Below, piece after piece: positions 1 through 6,137 of a stretch of DNA of 14,452 nucleotides. Within the stretch, counting starts at the first letter, position 1, and each line of letters begins with the position of its first letter. Under the pieces are notes generated by a model. The model was not told the origin of the DNA, ran no database searches, and saw only the letters and a program-made list of their open reading frames with translations. This stretch comes from Savagea sp. GTDB taxonomy: Bacteria; Bacillota; Bacilli; Bacillales_A; Planococcaceae. The translations under genes and the position numbers were made by a program. The stretch is taken from the NCBI GenBank assembly GCA_030146155.1, contig JASLCF010000138.1, positions 1 to 14,452 of the forward strand, given 5' to 3'.

Positions 1-13
1 ACTTGCTTTCCAT

Positions 14-102
14 TTAAAATAAAAATAACGTAAGTGAAATGCTATCATCTTCTCCTATGTTCAAGAGAAGGTGGTTTTCTTTCACCAACGTTATCAATTA
101 TA
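14..102. repeat. Structured intergenic repeat, copy A
   Basis: This 89-bp segment aligns without gaps to 6138-6226, with 67 of 89 identical positions by hand count. It is a symmetric imperfect palindrome centred near 59/60. ATAACG (25-30) pairs with CGTTAT (89-94), GTGAAA (34-39) with TTTCAC (80-85), and CATCTTCTC (46-54) with GAGAAGGTG (65-73, one G-T pair). The internal loops are equal in size on both sides. It lies about 100 bp past the 3' end of yuzB. Read on the minus strand the hairpin is followed by a T-rich stretch, so it might terminate yuzB transcription. I do not recognise the family. The sequence from 103 to 205 shows nothing else I can assign. Confidence 0.65.
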
Positions 103-205
103 AAACCTCTTTTGCGTTGTTTCGATTTATATTCCTAGTTCTTTTCGTCCTTTCTTGTCTATGCCAAGTTGAGAAGACAAATAGGGTGGGAATCGTGTGC
201 ACTTC

Positions 206-442
206 TTAAAACAAAGGATTGTCTTCAATATATTGATAAATGGCTTTCACGAGTTCTTCAGAAGTATCGGCCTCAACAATATCACCATTGACCAGTGCAT
301 ATAAAGATTCGGAACACTTTGTACAATAGCTTAAGCAACCATATTCTAAAACATCTAAACTCGGATCGCGTTCAAGTTGTTCGAATGCCTCTTGTGCACC
401 ATTTGCTAAATTACTAATACAAAATTCAATAATCGGATTCAC
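206..442 (-). CDS. yuzB: YuzB-like UPF0349/DUF1450 small cysteine protein
   Basis: This predicted 78-residue soluble protein matches what I remember of B. subtilis YuzB (UPF0349/DUF1450) in length and sequence, including the CLSYC segment and the C-terminal ENP/DNP-F ending. Its function is unknown. Four cysteines are visible: C8, C36, C40 and C43, the last three as C-x3-C-x2-C. That arrangement could bind a metal or Fe-S cluster in a thioredoxin-like fold, which is inference. I chose the GTG at 442 rather than the in-frame GTG at 451 because GAGGTG (454-449) lies 6 nt upstream of it and overlaps the 451 codon. The gene is divergent from yutJ with back-to-back promoters, as in B. subtilis. 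No clear T-tailed terminator follows it; repeat copy A lies downstream. Confidence 0.9.
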   Translation of the reverse strand: MNPIIEFCISNLANGAQEAFEQLERDPSLDVLEYGCLSYCTKCSESLYALVNGDIVEADTSEELVKAIYQYIEDNPLF

Positions 443-461
443 AGGTTTCACCTCACACTAA

Positions 462-490
462 AATGTACTCTTTTTTTAGAATCACGTCAA
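462..490 (-). promoter_or_regulatory. Candidate yuzB promoter
   Basis: On the minus strand, TTGACG (490-485) and TACATT (467-462) are 17 bp apart. The -35 is good and the -10 is weak. The predicted transcript start would fall only about a dozen bases before the GTG, so the leader would be very short. It is back to back with the yutJ promoter. Confidence 0.35.
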
Positions 491-503
491 TTGAATTGTA
501 TTA

Positions 504-532
504 TTGTGAAACTTTGCACAAACTGTTATAAT
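504..532 (+). promoter_or_regulatory. yutJ sigma-A promoter with extended -10
   Basis: TTGTGA (504-509) is followed after 17 bp by a perfect TATAAT (527-532), which is preceded by TG at 524-525 (TGn extended -10). It lies 45 bp before the yutJ GTG. Confidence 0.7.
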
Positions 533-577
533 TAAACTTAGTTAAGTTCGGAAAATATAACAAAGTAGGTGTATCAA

Positions 578-1645
578 GTGAGAAAATTAGTACTACTTGG
601 TGCGGGTTATGGTAATATGCGTATTTTGCTACGTCTACTCAATAAAGAGTTACCAGAGCATATTGATATTACATTAATAGACCGTACGCCATTTCATAGT
701 TTAAAAACTGAGTTTTATGCAATTGCTGCAGGGACTGTTCCTGATTCTGCCGTTCGTGTATCCCTTCCTGATGATGTGCGTTTAACATTTATTGAGGGGG
801 AAGTCGATAAAATCGAAACAGAGCAGCAGATTGTTCAATTAGCTGACGGACAAGAAGTGTCATACGACGAGTTAGTGATTGGACTAGGTTGTGAAGATAA
901 TTATCATAATGTTCCTGGAGCTGCTGAACATACGTATAGTATTCAAACTATCGGTGATTCACGTGCTACTTATCAAACATTACTTGGTTTAAAAGGTGGC
1001 TCAACGGTAGGAATCGTCGGAGCTGGTTTAAGTGGGATTGAGTTAGCGAGTGAACTTCGAGAAAGTCGTCCTGACCTTAACATTAAACTTTTTGACAGAG
1101 GTCCTAGAATTCTTAGAGATTTTCCAGAACGCTTGAGTAATTACGTCAAAGGCTGGTTTGATGAGCATGATGTAGATGTTATTGCAGAATCAAACATTAC
1201 AAAAGTAGAGCCAACGATGTTATATAATCATGACCAAACGATTCCTGTAGACGCAGTCGTATGGACAGCAGGTGTCCAACCAGTTAAGCCTGTTCATGAA
1301 TTAGAGGTAGAAAAAGGAACGGGCAGTCGAGTCGTTTTGAATCAATACCATCAAATTCCTACAAAAGAAAATATTTATGTAGTGGGTGATTGTGCGGCAC
1401 TAGAGCATGCACCAAGTGCTCAGTTAGCTGAAGTACAGGCAGAACAAATCGTAACGATTTTGAGAAAAGTTTGGGCTGATGAAAAGCTTCCAGAGACCAT
1501 GCCAGAATTAAAATTAAAAGGGTTTATGGGTTCATTAGGTAAGAAAAAAGGGTTTGCCTATGTGGCAGATCGAACAGTAACTGGACGAATTGCACGTTTA
1601 ATGAAATCAGGTCTATTATGGTTCTATAAATGGCATAATAACTAA
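578..1645 (+). CDS. yutJ: YutJ, NDH-2-like FAD/NAD(P)H oxidoreductase
   Basis: This 355-residue protein of the pyridine nucleotide-disulfide oxidoreductase superfamily is close to remembered B. subtilis YutJ in length and sequence. Residues 4-13 form the N-terminal FAD Rossmann motif, here GAGYGN (8-13) with Asn at the usual last Gly. Residues 145-153 carry a canonical GxGxxG NAD(H) motif (148-153), with D173 at the end of the second strand. GD at 270-271 is the C-terminal FAD motif. The NDH-2 quinone-site motif AQxAxQ is altered to AQLAEVQ (281-287), so quinone reduction cannot be assumed. The protein is shorter than usual NDH-2 enzymes and I see no TM helix. Start: GTG 578 lies 6 nt after AGGTG; an in-frame GTG at 569 overlaps that site. 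It is monocistronic and ends at the terminator shared with yuzD. Confidence 0.9.
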   Translation: MRKLVLLGAGYGNMRILLRLLNKELPEHIDITLIDRTPFHSLKTEFYAIAAGTVPDSAVRVSLPDDVRLTFIEGEVDKIETEQQIVQLADGQEVSYDELVIGLGCEDNYHNVPGAAEHTYSIQTIGDSRATYQTLLGLKGGSTVGIVGAGLSGIELASELRESRPDLNIKLFDRGPRILRDFPERLSNYVKGWFDEHDVDVIAESNITKVEPTMLYNHDQTIPVDAVVWTAGVQPVKPVHELEVEKGTGSRVVLNQYHQIPTKENIYVVGDCAALEHAPSAQLAEVQAEQIVTILRKVWADEKLPETMPELKLKGFMGSLGKKKGFAYVADRTVTGRIARLMKSGLLWFYKWHNN

Positions 1646-1646
1646 T

Positions 1647-1686
1647 AAAAAAGCAAGGCCTAGATAAAATAGGCACTTGCTTTTTT
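1647..1686. terminator. Bidirectional terminator between yutJ and yuzD
   Basis: AAGCAAG plus GCCTA (1651-1662) pairs with TAGGC plus CTTGCTT (1670-1682) with a single bulged A. A run of T follows (1681-1686) and a matching run of A precedes, so it can act on both convergent genes. Confidence 0.85.
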
Positions 1687-1708
1687 ATGTGGGATAGAGA
1701 TAGAGGTA

Positions 1709-2032
1709 TTAAGCAGAAACAAAGCCTTTTTTCTCTAGTTCGCGATAAACAGGTTTTAATTGAATATGTCCTTCGCCAACCATTTCTCCATCAATCAAGA
1801 CGAGTGGATAAAAATATTCATCGTTTTGCACCTGTTCAGCAATTTCTGCTTCACGGGGATCTGTTAATACGTCATTGATATCAATATACTTCATTTCAAA
1901 TGCTTGTCCTGGATACTTTCTTGAGATTGCTGCATCTAACCATTCGTACGTATCTTTAGAAGTTGGAGCATTTACACAACTTGCACAAACGACTTCTGCA
2001 CCAAAGACTTCAATCAACACTTTATTTCCCAT
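1709..2032 (-). CDS. yuzD: YuzD, small thioredoxin-like CxxC protein (DUF1462)
   Basis: This 107-residue soluble protein matches remembered B. subtilis YuzD (DUF1462 family) closely in length and in the segments VCASCVN, DTYEWL and NDEYFYPLV. Near its N-terminus, after a predicted beta strand (residues 4-10), it has C16-A-S-C19, in the position of a thioredoxin or glutaredoxin active site. A conserved YPLV segment around residues 75-80 would lie on the opposite strand of such a fold. A disulfide or redox role is inference; no substrate is known to me. The ATG at 2032 follows GGGAGG with 8 nt spacing, a strong ribosome site. It is divergent from yutI, the Nfu-type Fe-S carrier, as in B. subtilis, which hints at a role in thiol or Fe-S handling. 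Confidence 0.88.
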   Translation of the reverse strand: MGNKVLIEVFGAEVVCASCVNAPTSKDTYEWLDAAISRKYPGQAFEMKYIDINDVLTDPREAEIAEQVQNDEYFYPLVLIDGEMVGEGHIQLKPVYRELEKKGFVSA

Positions 2033-2083
2033 GAATAATTCCTCCCTTTAGATAAAAACAATTCTTATTAACTAATTGTAAGT

Positions 2084-2092
2084 AGTATACCA
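2084..2092 (-). promoter_or_regulatory. Candidate yuzD extended -10 promoter
   Basis: On the minus strand TATACT (2089-2084) is preceded by TGG (2092-2090), an extended -10 arrangement. No good -35 is visible at 17 bp. It lies about 50 bp before the yuzD ATG. Confidence 0.4.
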
Positions 2093-2148
2093 TAGGTTTA
2101 TAAAACAGCCTACTTAGGGGATTAGAACTTGAAAATTAAGCGTAATCA

Positions 2149-2177
2149 TTCTCAATTACAAATTTTCATGCTATAAT
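2149..2177 (+). promoter_or_regulatory. yutI sigma-A promoter with extended -10
   Basis: TTCTCA (2149-2154) and a perfect TATAAT (2172-2177) are 17 bp apart, with TGC (2169-2171) just before the -10. The -35 overlaps a weak Fur-like sequence at 2141-2155. The start codon is 74 bp beyond the -10. Confidence 0.65.
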
Positions 2178-2251
2178 TAAAAAAATGAGTATTAGAACAG
2201 GAACAAATCTATTCTAAACTCAATTAGATTGATGTGAAAGGAGCCAAATCA

Positions 2252-2485
2252 ATGTCACAACATTTAATGGAACCCGTTCAAGAGGTTTTAGATAAGTTAC
2301 GTCCGTTTTTAATTCGTGATGGTGGAGACTGTGAGCTTGTCGATGTAGAAGACGGAATTGTAAAACTTCGTCTGTTAGGTGCTTGCGGTACTTGTCCAAG
2401 TTCTACAATTACACTTAAAGCAGGAATTGAAAGAGCGCTTCTAGAAGAAGTACCAGGAGTAGTTGAAGTAGAACAAGTATTCTAG
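2252..2485 (+). CDS. yutI: NifU C-terminal-domain (Nfu) Fe-S cluster carrier
   Basis: This 77-residue protein consists of a single NifU C-terminal (Nfu) domain. Such proteins bind a labile [4Fe-4S] cluster at a dimer interface through a CxxC pair and pass it to target enzymes in the cytoplasm. The pair is C45-G-T-C48, within the family signature LLGACGTCPSS. A further cysteine, C27, sits in GGDCEL. The domain is complete at the usual length of stand-alone Nfu proteins. The ATG at 2252 follows AAAGGAG (2237-2243) with 8 nt spacing; the in-frame GTG at 2234 has no site. It has its own promoter, is divergent from yuzD and lies near the A-type carrier yutM, so two Fe-S carrier genes sit within about 1.5 kb. 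Confidence 0.95.
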   Translation: MSQHLMEPVQEVLDKLRPFLIRDGGDCELVDVEDGIVKLRLLGACGTCPSSTITLKAGIERALLEEVPGVVEVEQVF

Positions 2486-2501
2486 TCAAATGATGCATAA
2501 A

Positions 2502-2532
2502 AAAGCCTAACAGATTTTACCTGTTAGGCTTT
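2502..2532. terminator. Terminator between yutI and the DUF2225 gene
   Basis: AAAGCCTAACAG (2502-2513) pairs perfectly with CTGTTAGGCTTT (2521-2532) around a 7-nt loop. On the minus strand the stem is followed by a run of six T, so it is a strong terminator for the DUF2225 gene. On the plus strand the T-tract is short, so it is weaker for yutI. Confidence 0.85.
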
Positions 2533-2539
2533 CATTGAT

Positions 2540-3223
2540 TCATGCTTCATTTTCTCTAATTTCTCTCCAACGTTCTTTAGCTAGCTCTACAACTTGAGGA
2601 TCAGTCGAATTTTTCTGTGATTCAATCACACGACTAAAGTTTCGAACTGCGGCGTCGCGGTCTCCTATGCGGTAAGATAGTTCACCTATTAAATAGATAA
2701 CACGTGTCTCGCTCATCATGGTGCCTTTTTGTTCATCAGTAGAATAGGCATCCGTGTAAGCATCTCGTGCAACTTCTAAAAAGCGGTGTTCATTAGCTTC
2801 ATCTTTGAGATCACGATATATCCAAGCTAAGCGTAACGCTAAACCAGCGATGGGAAGATTTTTTTCTTCTTTCAACCTTGCGCTGAGTAAAGCAAGTTTA
2901 TACGTTTCAATGGCTTCTTCCACAGAACGTTCATCCCCAAAGGAACGATGCTTCCAATTCGCTTGAATTGTTGAGGCAATACGCTCACGAATGTGAGGAG
3001 CAAAGAAAGGTAAAAAATCTTCTGTAAAGGCAAAGCCACAAGAAGGACAAACAGCTACATTGTAATACATGGGATTCACTGCTTCGGCATTTTTATAAAT
3101 TGGTTTAAAATCACTATCATGTCCCATCACACGAACAAATCTAGAGCGGACCTTTGATGTACTAAAAGGATGTTCACAAAACATACATTTTGTTTTTGCT
3201 TGGTAGATTGGTAAAATATCCAT
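2540..3223 (-). CDS. DUF2225 zinc-ribbon/TPR-like protein
   Basis: This 227-residue soluble protein belongs, by its N-terminal pattern, to the DUF2225 family found in Firmicutes. Residues 1-70 hold two cysteine pairs, C13-x2-C16 and C59-x2-C62, a likely zinc ribbon separated by an RSRF-containing segment. From about residue 95 to the end it is helical, with motifs such as KLALLSARLKEEK, LALRLAWIYRDL and LIGELSYRIGDRDAAVRNF that look like TPR repeats. Function is unknown. A scaffold or partner-binding role is inferred from the TPR-like part. The ATG at 3223 follows AAGGAG with 8 nt spacing. It is divergent from yutM; the short intergenic region contains overlapping -10-like TATACT (minus) and TATAAC (plus) around 3253-3259 but no good -35 on either strand. 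Confidence 0.85.
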   Translation of the reverse strand: MDILPIYQAKTKCMFCEHPFSTSKVRSRFVRVMGHDSDFKPIYKNAEAVNPMYYNVAVCPSCGFAFTEDFLPFFAPHIRERIASTIQANWKHRSFGDERSVEEAIETYKLALLSARLKEEKNLPIAGLALRLAWIYRDLKDEANEHRFLEVARDAYTDAYSTDEQKGTMMSETRVIYLIGELSYRIGDRDAAVRNFSRVIESQKNSTDPQVVELAKERWREIRENEA

Positions 3224-3298
3224 TATTCATTCTCCTTTTCGTTCGATAGTACTAGTATAACGAAGAAAATGAAAAAATAAGAGAAAAAGGTGATTCAA

Positions 3299-3664
3299 AT
3301 GACAAATATTATAGAATTAACAGAAGCTGCAGCAACTCAAGTTAAAACAATGAAAGAACATAATAATGAGCTAGATGCTTGGTTACGCGTCGGTGTTAAT
3401 GGCGGCGGTTGTAGCGGACTTACTTATGGTTTAAGTTTTGAAAAAAATGCGACAGAAAAAGATATTCAATTTACAATGCATGATGTAAAAATTGTCGTAT
3501 CCAAAGAAGATGCAGGGATTCTTGAAGGAACAGTTGTTGATTTTAAACAATCCCTAATGGGCGGTGGCTTCACGATTGAGAACCCGAACGCAATTGCCTC
3601 TTGTGGATGCGGAACATCTTTCAGAACAGCTAAAAAGGAAGGGACACCAGAAGTTTGTGAATAG
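3299..3664 (+). CDS. yutM: A-type Fe-S carrier (IscA/SufA/HesB family), YutM
   Basis: This 121-residue protein is a complete HesB/IscA-type (A-type carrier) protein, which binds Fe or an Fe-S cluster and delivers it to apoproteins in the cytoplasm. The three family cysteines are present: C38 in GGGCSGL, and C102 and C104 in ASCGCGTSF. It closely resembles remembered B. subtilis YutM, including the NPNAIASCGCG segment and the short tail after the last cysteine pair. The ATG at 3299 follows AAGGTG with 6 nt spacing; the in-frame GTG at 3290 is part of that ribosome site and is rejected. It precedes yumB by 136 bp, but yumB has its own promoter. No convincing terminator follows it. Confidence 0.95.
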   Translation: MTNIIELTEAAATQVKTMKEHNNELDAWLRVGVNGGGCSGLTYGLSFEKNATEKDIQFTMHDVKIVVSKEDAGILEGTVVDFKQSLMGGGFTIENPNAIASCGCGTSFRTAKKEGTPEVCE

Positions 3665-3708
3665 TGTGACAAGAATGACGTCTCGTTGTTTTTATCTGGT
3701 AAAACGTG

Positions 3709-3737
3709 TTGAAATCAAGCTGTAAAAGGTCTATTAT
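3709..3737 (+). promoter_or_regulatory. yumB sigma-A promoter
   Basis: TTGAAA (3709-3714) and TATTAT (3732-3737) are 17 bp apart, one mismatch from consensus in each element. The start codon is 63 bp beyond the -10. Confidence 0.65.
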
Positions 3738-3800
3738 TAAATGAGACATACAGTATTTTGAGAAAAATATTGATTACAATTAAAAGGTGGTACGATTGCT

Positions 3801-5030
3801 GTGAAAAGACCTACAATAGTAGTACTAGGTGCAGGATACGGTGGGCTTTCGACTGTTGTATCTTTGCAAAAAAAGATTGGCATCAACGAAGCAAACATTG
3901 TATTGATTAACAAAAATGATTACCATTACGAATCCACATGGTTACATGAGGCTGCTGCAGGTACGATGACACCAGAACAAGTACGATATGATATCGATGC
4001 GGTCATCAATAAATCAAAAGTTGATTTTATTCAAGCAGAAGTGACTAAGATCGATGTTGAAAACCGTGTAGTGACATCCACTGCTGGTGAACAAACTTAC
4101 GATTATCTCGTCATTGGTTTAGGCTTTGAAGGAGAAACTTTCGGAATCCCTGGATTAGAAGAACACGCGTTGTCAATTGCTAACGTTGAAGCAGCTCGTG
4201 AGATTCGTGATCACATCCAATATCAATTCGCAACATGGTCAACGGATGAAGTAAAAGATGACAGCAAGTTAACAATTGTTGTTGGGGGAGCAGGATTTAC
4301 AGGAATCGAATTTTTAGGAGAGTTAGGAAATCAAGTTCCTGTTTGGTGTGACGAGTATGATGTCCCACAAGAAAAGGTTCGTGTTCTTTGTGTAGAGGCT
4401 GCACCGATGGTTTTACCTGGTTTCGACCCTGAGTTAGTAGACTATGCAGTGAACCAATTAGAAGCTAAAGGAATTGAATTCTCTATCGGGACACCTTTAG
4501 TAGAAGCAACAGAAGAAGGCGTTAAGATAAAAACAGGTGAAGGCGATAGTGAAGAAGATTTCACATTCATTAAAGCTGGAACGGTTGTATGGGCAGCGGG
4601 CGTTCGTGGAAATCGTTTAATCGAAGAAACAGCAATCGAGAGTGCTCGTGCAAGAGTTCGTGTTGAACCTGACATGCGTGCACCAGGATTTGATGATGTG
4701 TTTATCGTTGGTGACTGTGCATTTATGATTAATGAAGAAGTGAATCGTCCATATCCTCCAACTGCTCAGATTGCCATGCAACAAGGAGAGCATATTGGTA
4801 GAAATATTGCTGCATTAATCGCAGGAGAACGTACGACACCATTCAAGCCAGACTTAAAAGGTAGTGTTTGTTCATTAGGTGATGATGATGCAATCGGTGT
4901 TGTATTTGGCAAAAAAGTGACAGGTACGAAAGCGTCATTTATGAAAAAGATGGTTGATAACCGTGCACTCTATATGATTGGCGGATTAGGTCTAACCATG
5001 AAAAAAGGAAAGTTCAATTTATTGAAATAA
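3801..5030 (+). CDS. yumB: YumB, type II NADH dehydrogenase family protein
   Basis: This 409-residue FAD-containing oxidoreductase of the NDH-2 family most resembles remembered B. subtilis YumB. NDH-2 enzymes pass electrons from NADH to menaquinone at the inner face of the membrane without pumping protons. The FAD motif is canonical, GAGYGG (10-15). The NAD(H) motif GGAGFTG (162-168) is complete, with E199 in CVEAAP at the end of the second strand, consistent with NADH. GD (304-305) binds FAD, and AQIAMQ (322-327) fits the NDH-2 quinone-site motif AQxAxQ. The C-terminal segment from about 375 (SFMKK, then IGGLGLTMKKGK) could be the amphipathic membrane anchor. GTG 3801 follows AAAGGTGG with 10 nt spacing. 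Whether this is the main respiratory NDH-2 or a specialised paralogue cannot be told from sequence. Confidence 0.9.
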   Translation: MKRPTIVVLGAGYGGLSTVVSLQKKIGINEANIVLINKNDYHYESTWLHEAAAGTMTPEQVRYDIDAVINKSKVDFIQAEVTKIDVENRVVTSTAGEQTYDYLVIGLGFEGETFGIPGLEEHALSIANVEAAREIRDHIQYQFATWSTDEVKDDSKLTIVVGGAGFTGIEFLGELGNQVPVWCDEYDVPQEKVRVLCVEAAPMVLPGFDPELVDYAVNQLEAKGIEFSIGTPLVEATEEGVKIKTGEGDSEEDFTFIKAGTVVWAAGVRGNRLIEETAIESARARVRVEPDMRAPGFDDVFIVGDCAFMINEEVNRPYPPTAQIAMQQGEHIGRNIAALIAGERTTPFKPDLKGSVCSLGDDDAIGVVFGKKVTGTKASFMKKMVDNRALYMIGGLGLTMKKGKFNLLK

Positions 5031-5040
5031 ATGAATGTGT

Positions 5041-5081
5041 AAACGTCAGAGAGAATCTATCATTCTTTTTGACGTTTTTTT
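5041..5081 (+). terminator. Terminator hairpin between yumB and the Nudix gene
   Basis: A continuous 16-bp stem (5041-5056 with 5062-5077, two G-T pairs) closes a 5-nt loop and is followed by a run of T ending at 5081. Only 13 bp separate it from the next start codon, so it may set how much yumB transcription reaches the Nudix gene. Confidence 0.85.
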
Positions 5082-5094
5082 AGGAGTGAAAATA

Positions 5095-5577
5095 GTGCGT
5101 ATTCAAAAAGGCGTATGGTTAGGAGCATCTGCCATTGTAAAAAATGAGAAGGATGAATTATTAGTCGTAGAGAAAGCATATGGTGGCCTAAAAGGGTTAT
5201 GGAGCTTCCCCGCAGGTTTTGCAGAGCAAGGAGAAACATTAGATGAAACAGCAGCTCGTGAAGTATTAGAAGAAACAGGGGTTCAAGTTCAAATTACACA
5301 CTGCCTGGGCATTCGTACAGGAATTTTGAGCAATGATATTAGCGACCACTTGGTGATGTTTTATGGCTGTGTACAAGGTGTACCAAGGGCAATTCCTGCA
5401 GCAGGTGAAATTGTTCAAGTGAAATGGTTACCGATTGAACAATTGGTGCATTCGAAAAAGAGTTCATTAATGGTGAGAGAGTTAAGTGGCGCATTGCAAC
5501 AAAGAATGCTTGAAAAGAAAGAAGATTTTGATCCAGGTCGACAATTTGGTTACAAATCTTATCATTTGTTTCTTTAA
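5095..5577 (+). CDS. Nudix hydrolase
   Basis: This 160-residue Nudix-family hydrolase would cleave a nucleoside diphosphate linked to another group; the substrate cannot be read from the sequence. The Nudix box is complete at residues 41-63, fitting G-x5-E-x7-REVLEETGV, and includes the EExG glutamates that bind the catalytic metal. The preceding LWSFPAG and the loop after the box are typical of small house-cleaning or ADP-ribose-type members. An in-frame ATG at 5035 would add 20 residues, but that segment is the yumB terminator hairpin, whereas GTG 5095 has AGGAG 8 nt upstream. I therefore take the shorter form. No separate promoter fits between hairpin and start, so expression probably needs readthrough or a promoter inside yumB. 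Confidence 0.88.
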   Translation: MRIQKGVWLGASAIVKNEKDELLVVEKAYGGLKGLWSFPAGFAEQGETLDETAAREVLEETGVQVQITHCLGIRTGILSNDISDHLVMFYGCVQGVPRAIPAAGEIVQVKWLPIEQLVHSKKSSLMVRELSGALQQRMLEKKEDFDPGRQFGYKSYHLFL

Positions 5578-5591
5578 AAAGGAACTGTGAG

Positions 5592-5620
5592 TTGATAGAC
5601 TCTTCTTTGTGGGGTAAAAT
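5592..5620 (+). promoter_or_regulatory. yuiB sigma-A promoter
   Basis: TTGATA (5592-5597) and TAAAAT (5615-5620) are 17 bp apart, each one mismatch from consensus, and end 26 bp before the yuiB GTG. Confidence 0.65.
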
Positions 5621-5646
5621 ATGAAGCATAGTAGGGGGTTTTTTGC

Positions 5647-5973
5647 GTGAATGAACTGACAATTGTCGAACTTTTTCTATCGGCACTTTTATTCTTAGTC
5701 ATTTTCTTTGGTATTGGTTTCTTAGTCAATATGTTATTACGTATGACATGGTTTACGGCGATTATTTATCCTATCATTGTTATATTCATCATCGATGAGG
5801 TTAAATTTTACGAATATATTACCAATGCAAAAGAGGCATTTTCTTTGTTAGGAACAAAAATTTCTAACTTACATACTGCGGATATTATTATTTTATCAAG
5901 CGGTTTTGTAGGCACAATCATCGCTGGCATTGTAATGAAAATATTACGTAAACAAGGTTATCAAATGTTTTAA
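5647..5973 (+). CDS. yuiB: YuiB-like small membrane protein
   Basis: This 108-residue protein is predicted to be a membrane protein with three hydrophobic segments at about residues 8-31, 35-51 and 79-100. A mostly polar loop lies between the second and third, and a short basic tail (KILRKQGYQ) ends the protein. The length and the pattern around FGIGFLVNMLLRMTW resemble remembered B. subtilis YuiB, whose function is unknown. GTG 5647 follows AGGGGG (5633-5638) with 8 nt spacing; an ATG at 5651 is in another frame. The gene has its own promoter and terminator. Its position between the Nudix gene and yuiD fits the yui region, but yuiC is absent from the usual place. Confidence 0.75.
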   Translation: MNELTIVELFLSALLFLVIFFGIGFLVNMLLRMTWFTAIIYPIIVIFIIDEVKFYEYITNAKEAFSLLGTKISNLHTADIIILSSGFVGTIIAGIVMKILRKQGYQMF

Positions 5974-6007
5974 AAAATATCACTTGCATGATGCAGGTGA
6001 TATTTTT
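5973..6007 (+). terminator. yuiB terminator
   Basis: AAAAATATCACTTGCA (5973-5988) pairs with TGCAGGTGATATTTTT (5992-6007), one G-T pair, with a 3-nt loop. It starts in the yuiB stop codon, and a T-rich tail follows. Confidence 0.8.
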
Positions 6008-6066
6008 GTTTCTTTATTCAATAAGGTTAGTGAAGCATTCTAGTCCATTTAAATGAAGTAATTGTG

Positions 6067-6114
6067 AGTCTGTTGAGCAGGTCAGCAAATTGGCTGTTCT
6101 AGACAGGCTTTTTT
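6067..6114 (+). terminator. Orphan terminator-like hairpin
   Basis: AGTCTGT (6067-6073) pairs with ACAGGCT (6103-6109, one G-T), and an inner CAGC (6083-6086) pairs with GCTG (6093-6096). A run of six T follows at 6109-6114. It lies 60 bp past the yuiB terminator with no coding sequence in front. It may be a backup terminator, the tail of a lost gene, or the end of a small RNA. Confidence 0.45.
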
Positions 6115-6137
6115 ATGTTGTAAAGCTTTTTTCTATT

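Noticed and set aside
1687..1878. Plus-strand open frame of 63 codons after the yutJ terminator
   Set aside because: It is antisense to yuzD, which has the CxxC motif and a strong ribosome site.
3665..3700. Possible terminator after yutM
   Set aside because: Only a short, interrupted stem before TTTTT; too weak to call.
5035..5094. In-frame ATG extending the Nudix protein by 20 residues
   Set aside because: The segment is the yumB terminator hairpin, lacks a ribosome site and the encoded residues do not fit the family start.
5339..5686. Minus-strand open frame of 115 codons across the Nudix 3' end and yuiB 5' end
   Set aside because: It overlaps two well-supported genes and the yuiB promoter, and the sequence looks like a shadow of the coding strand.
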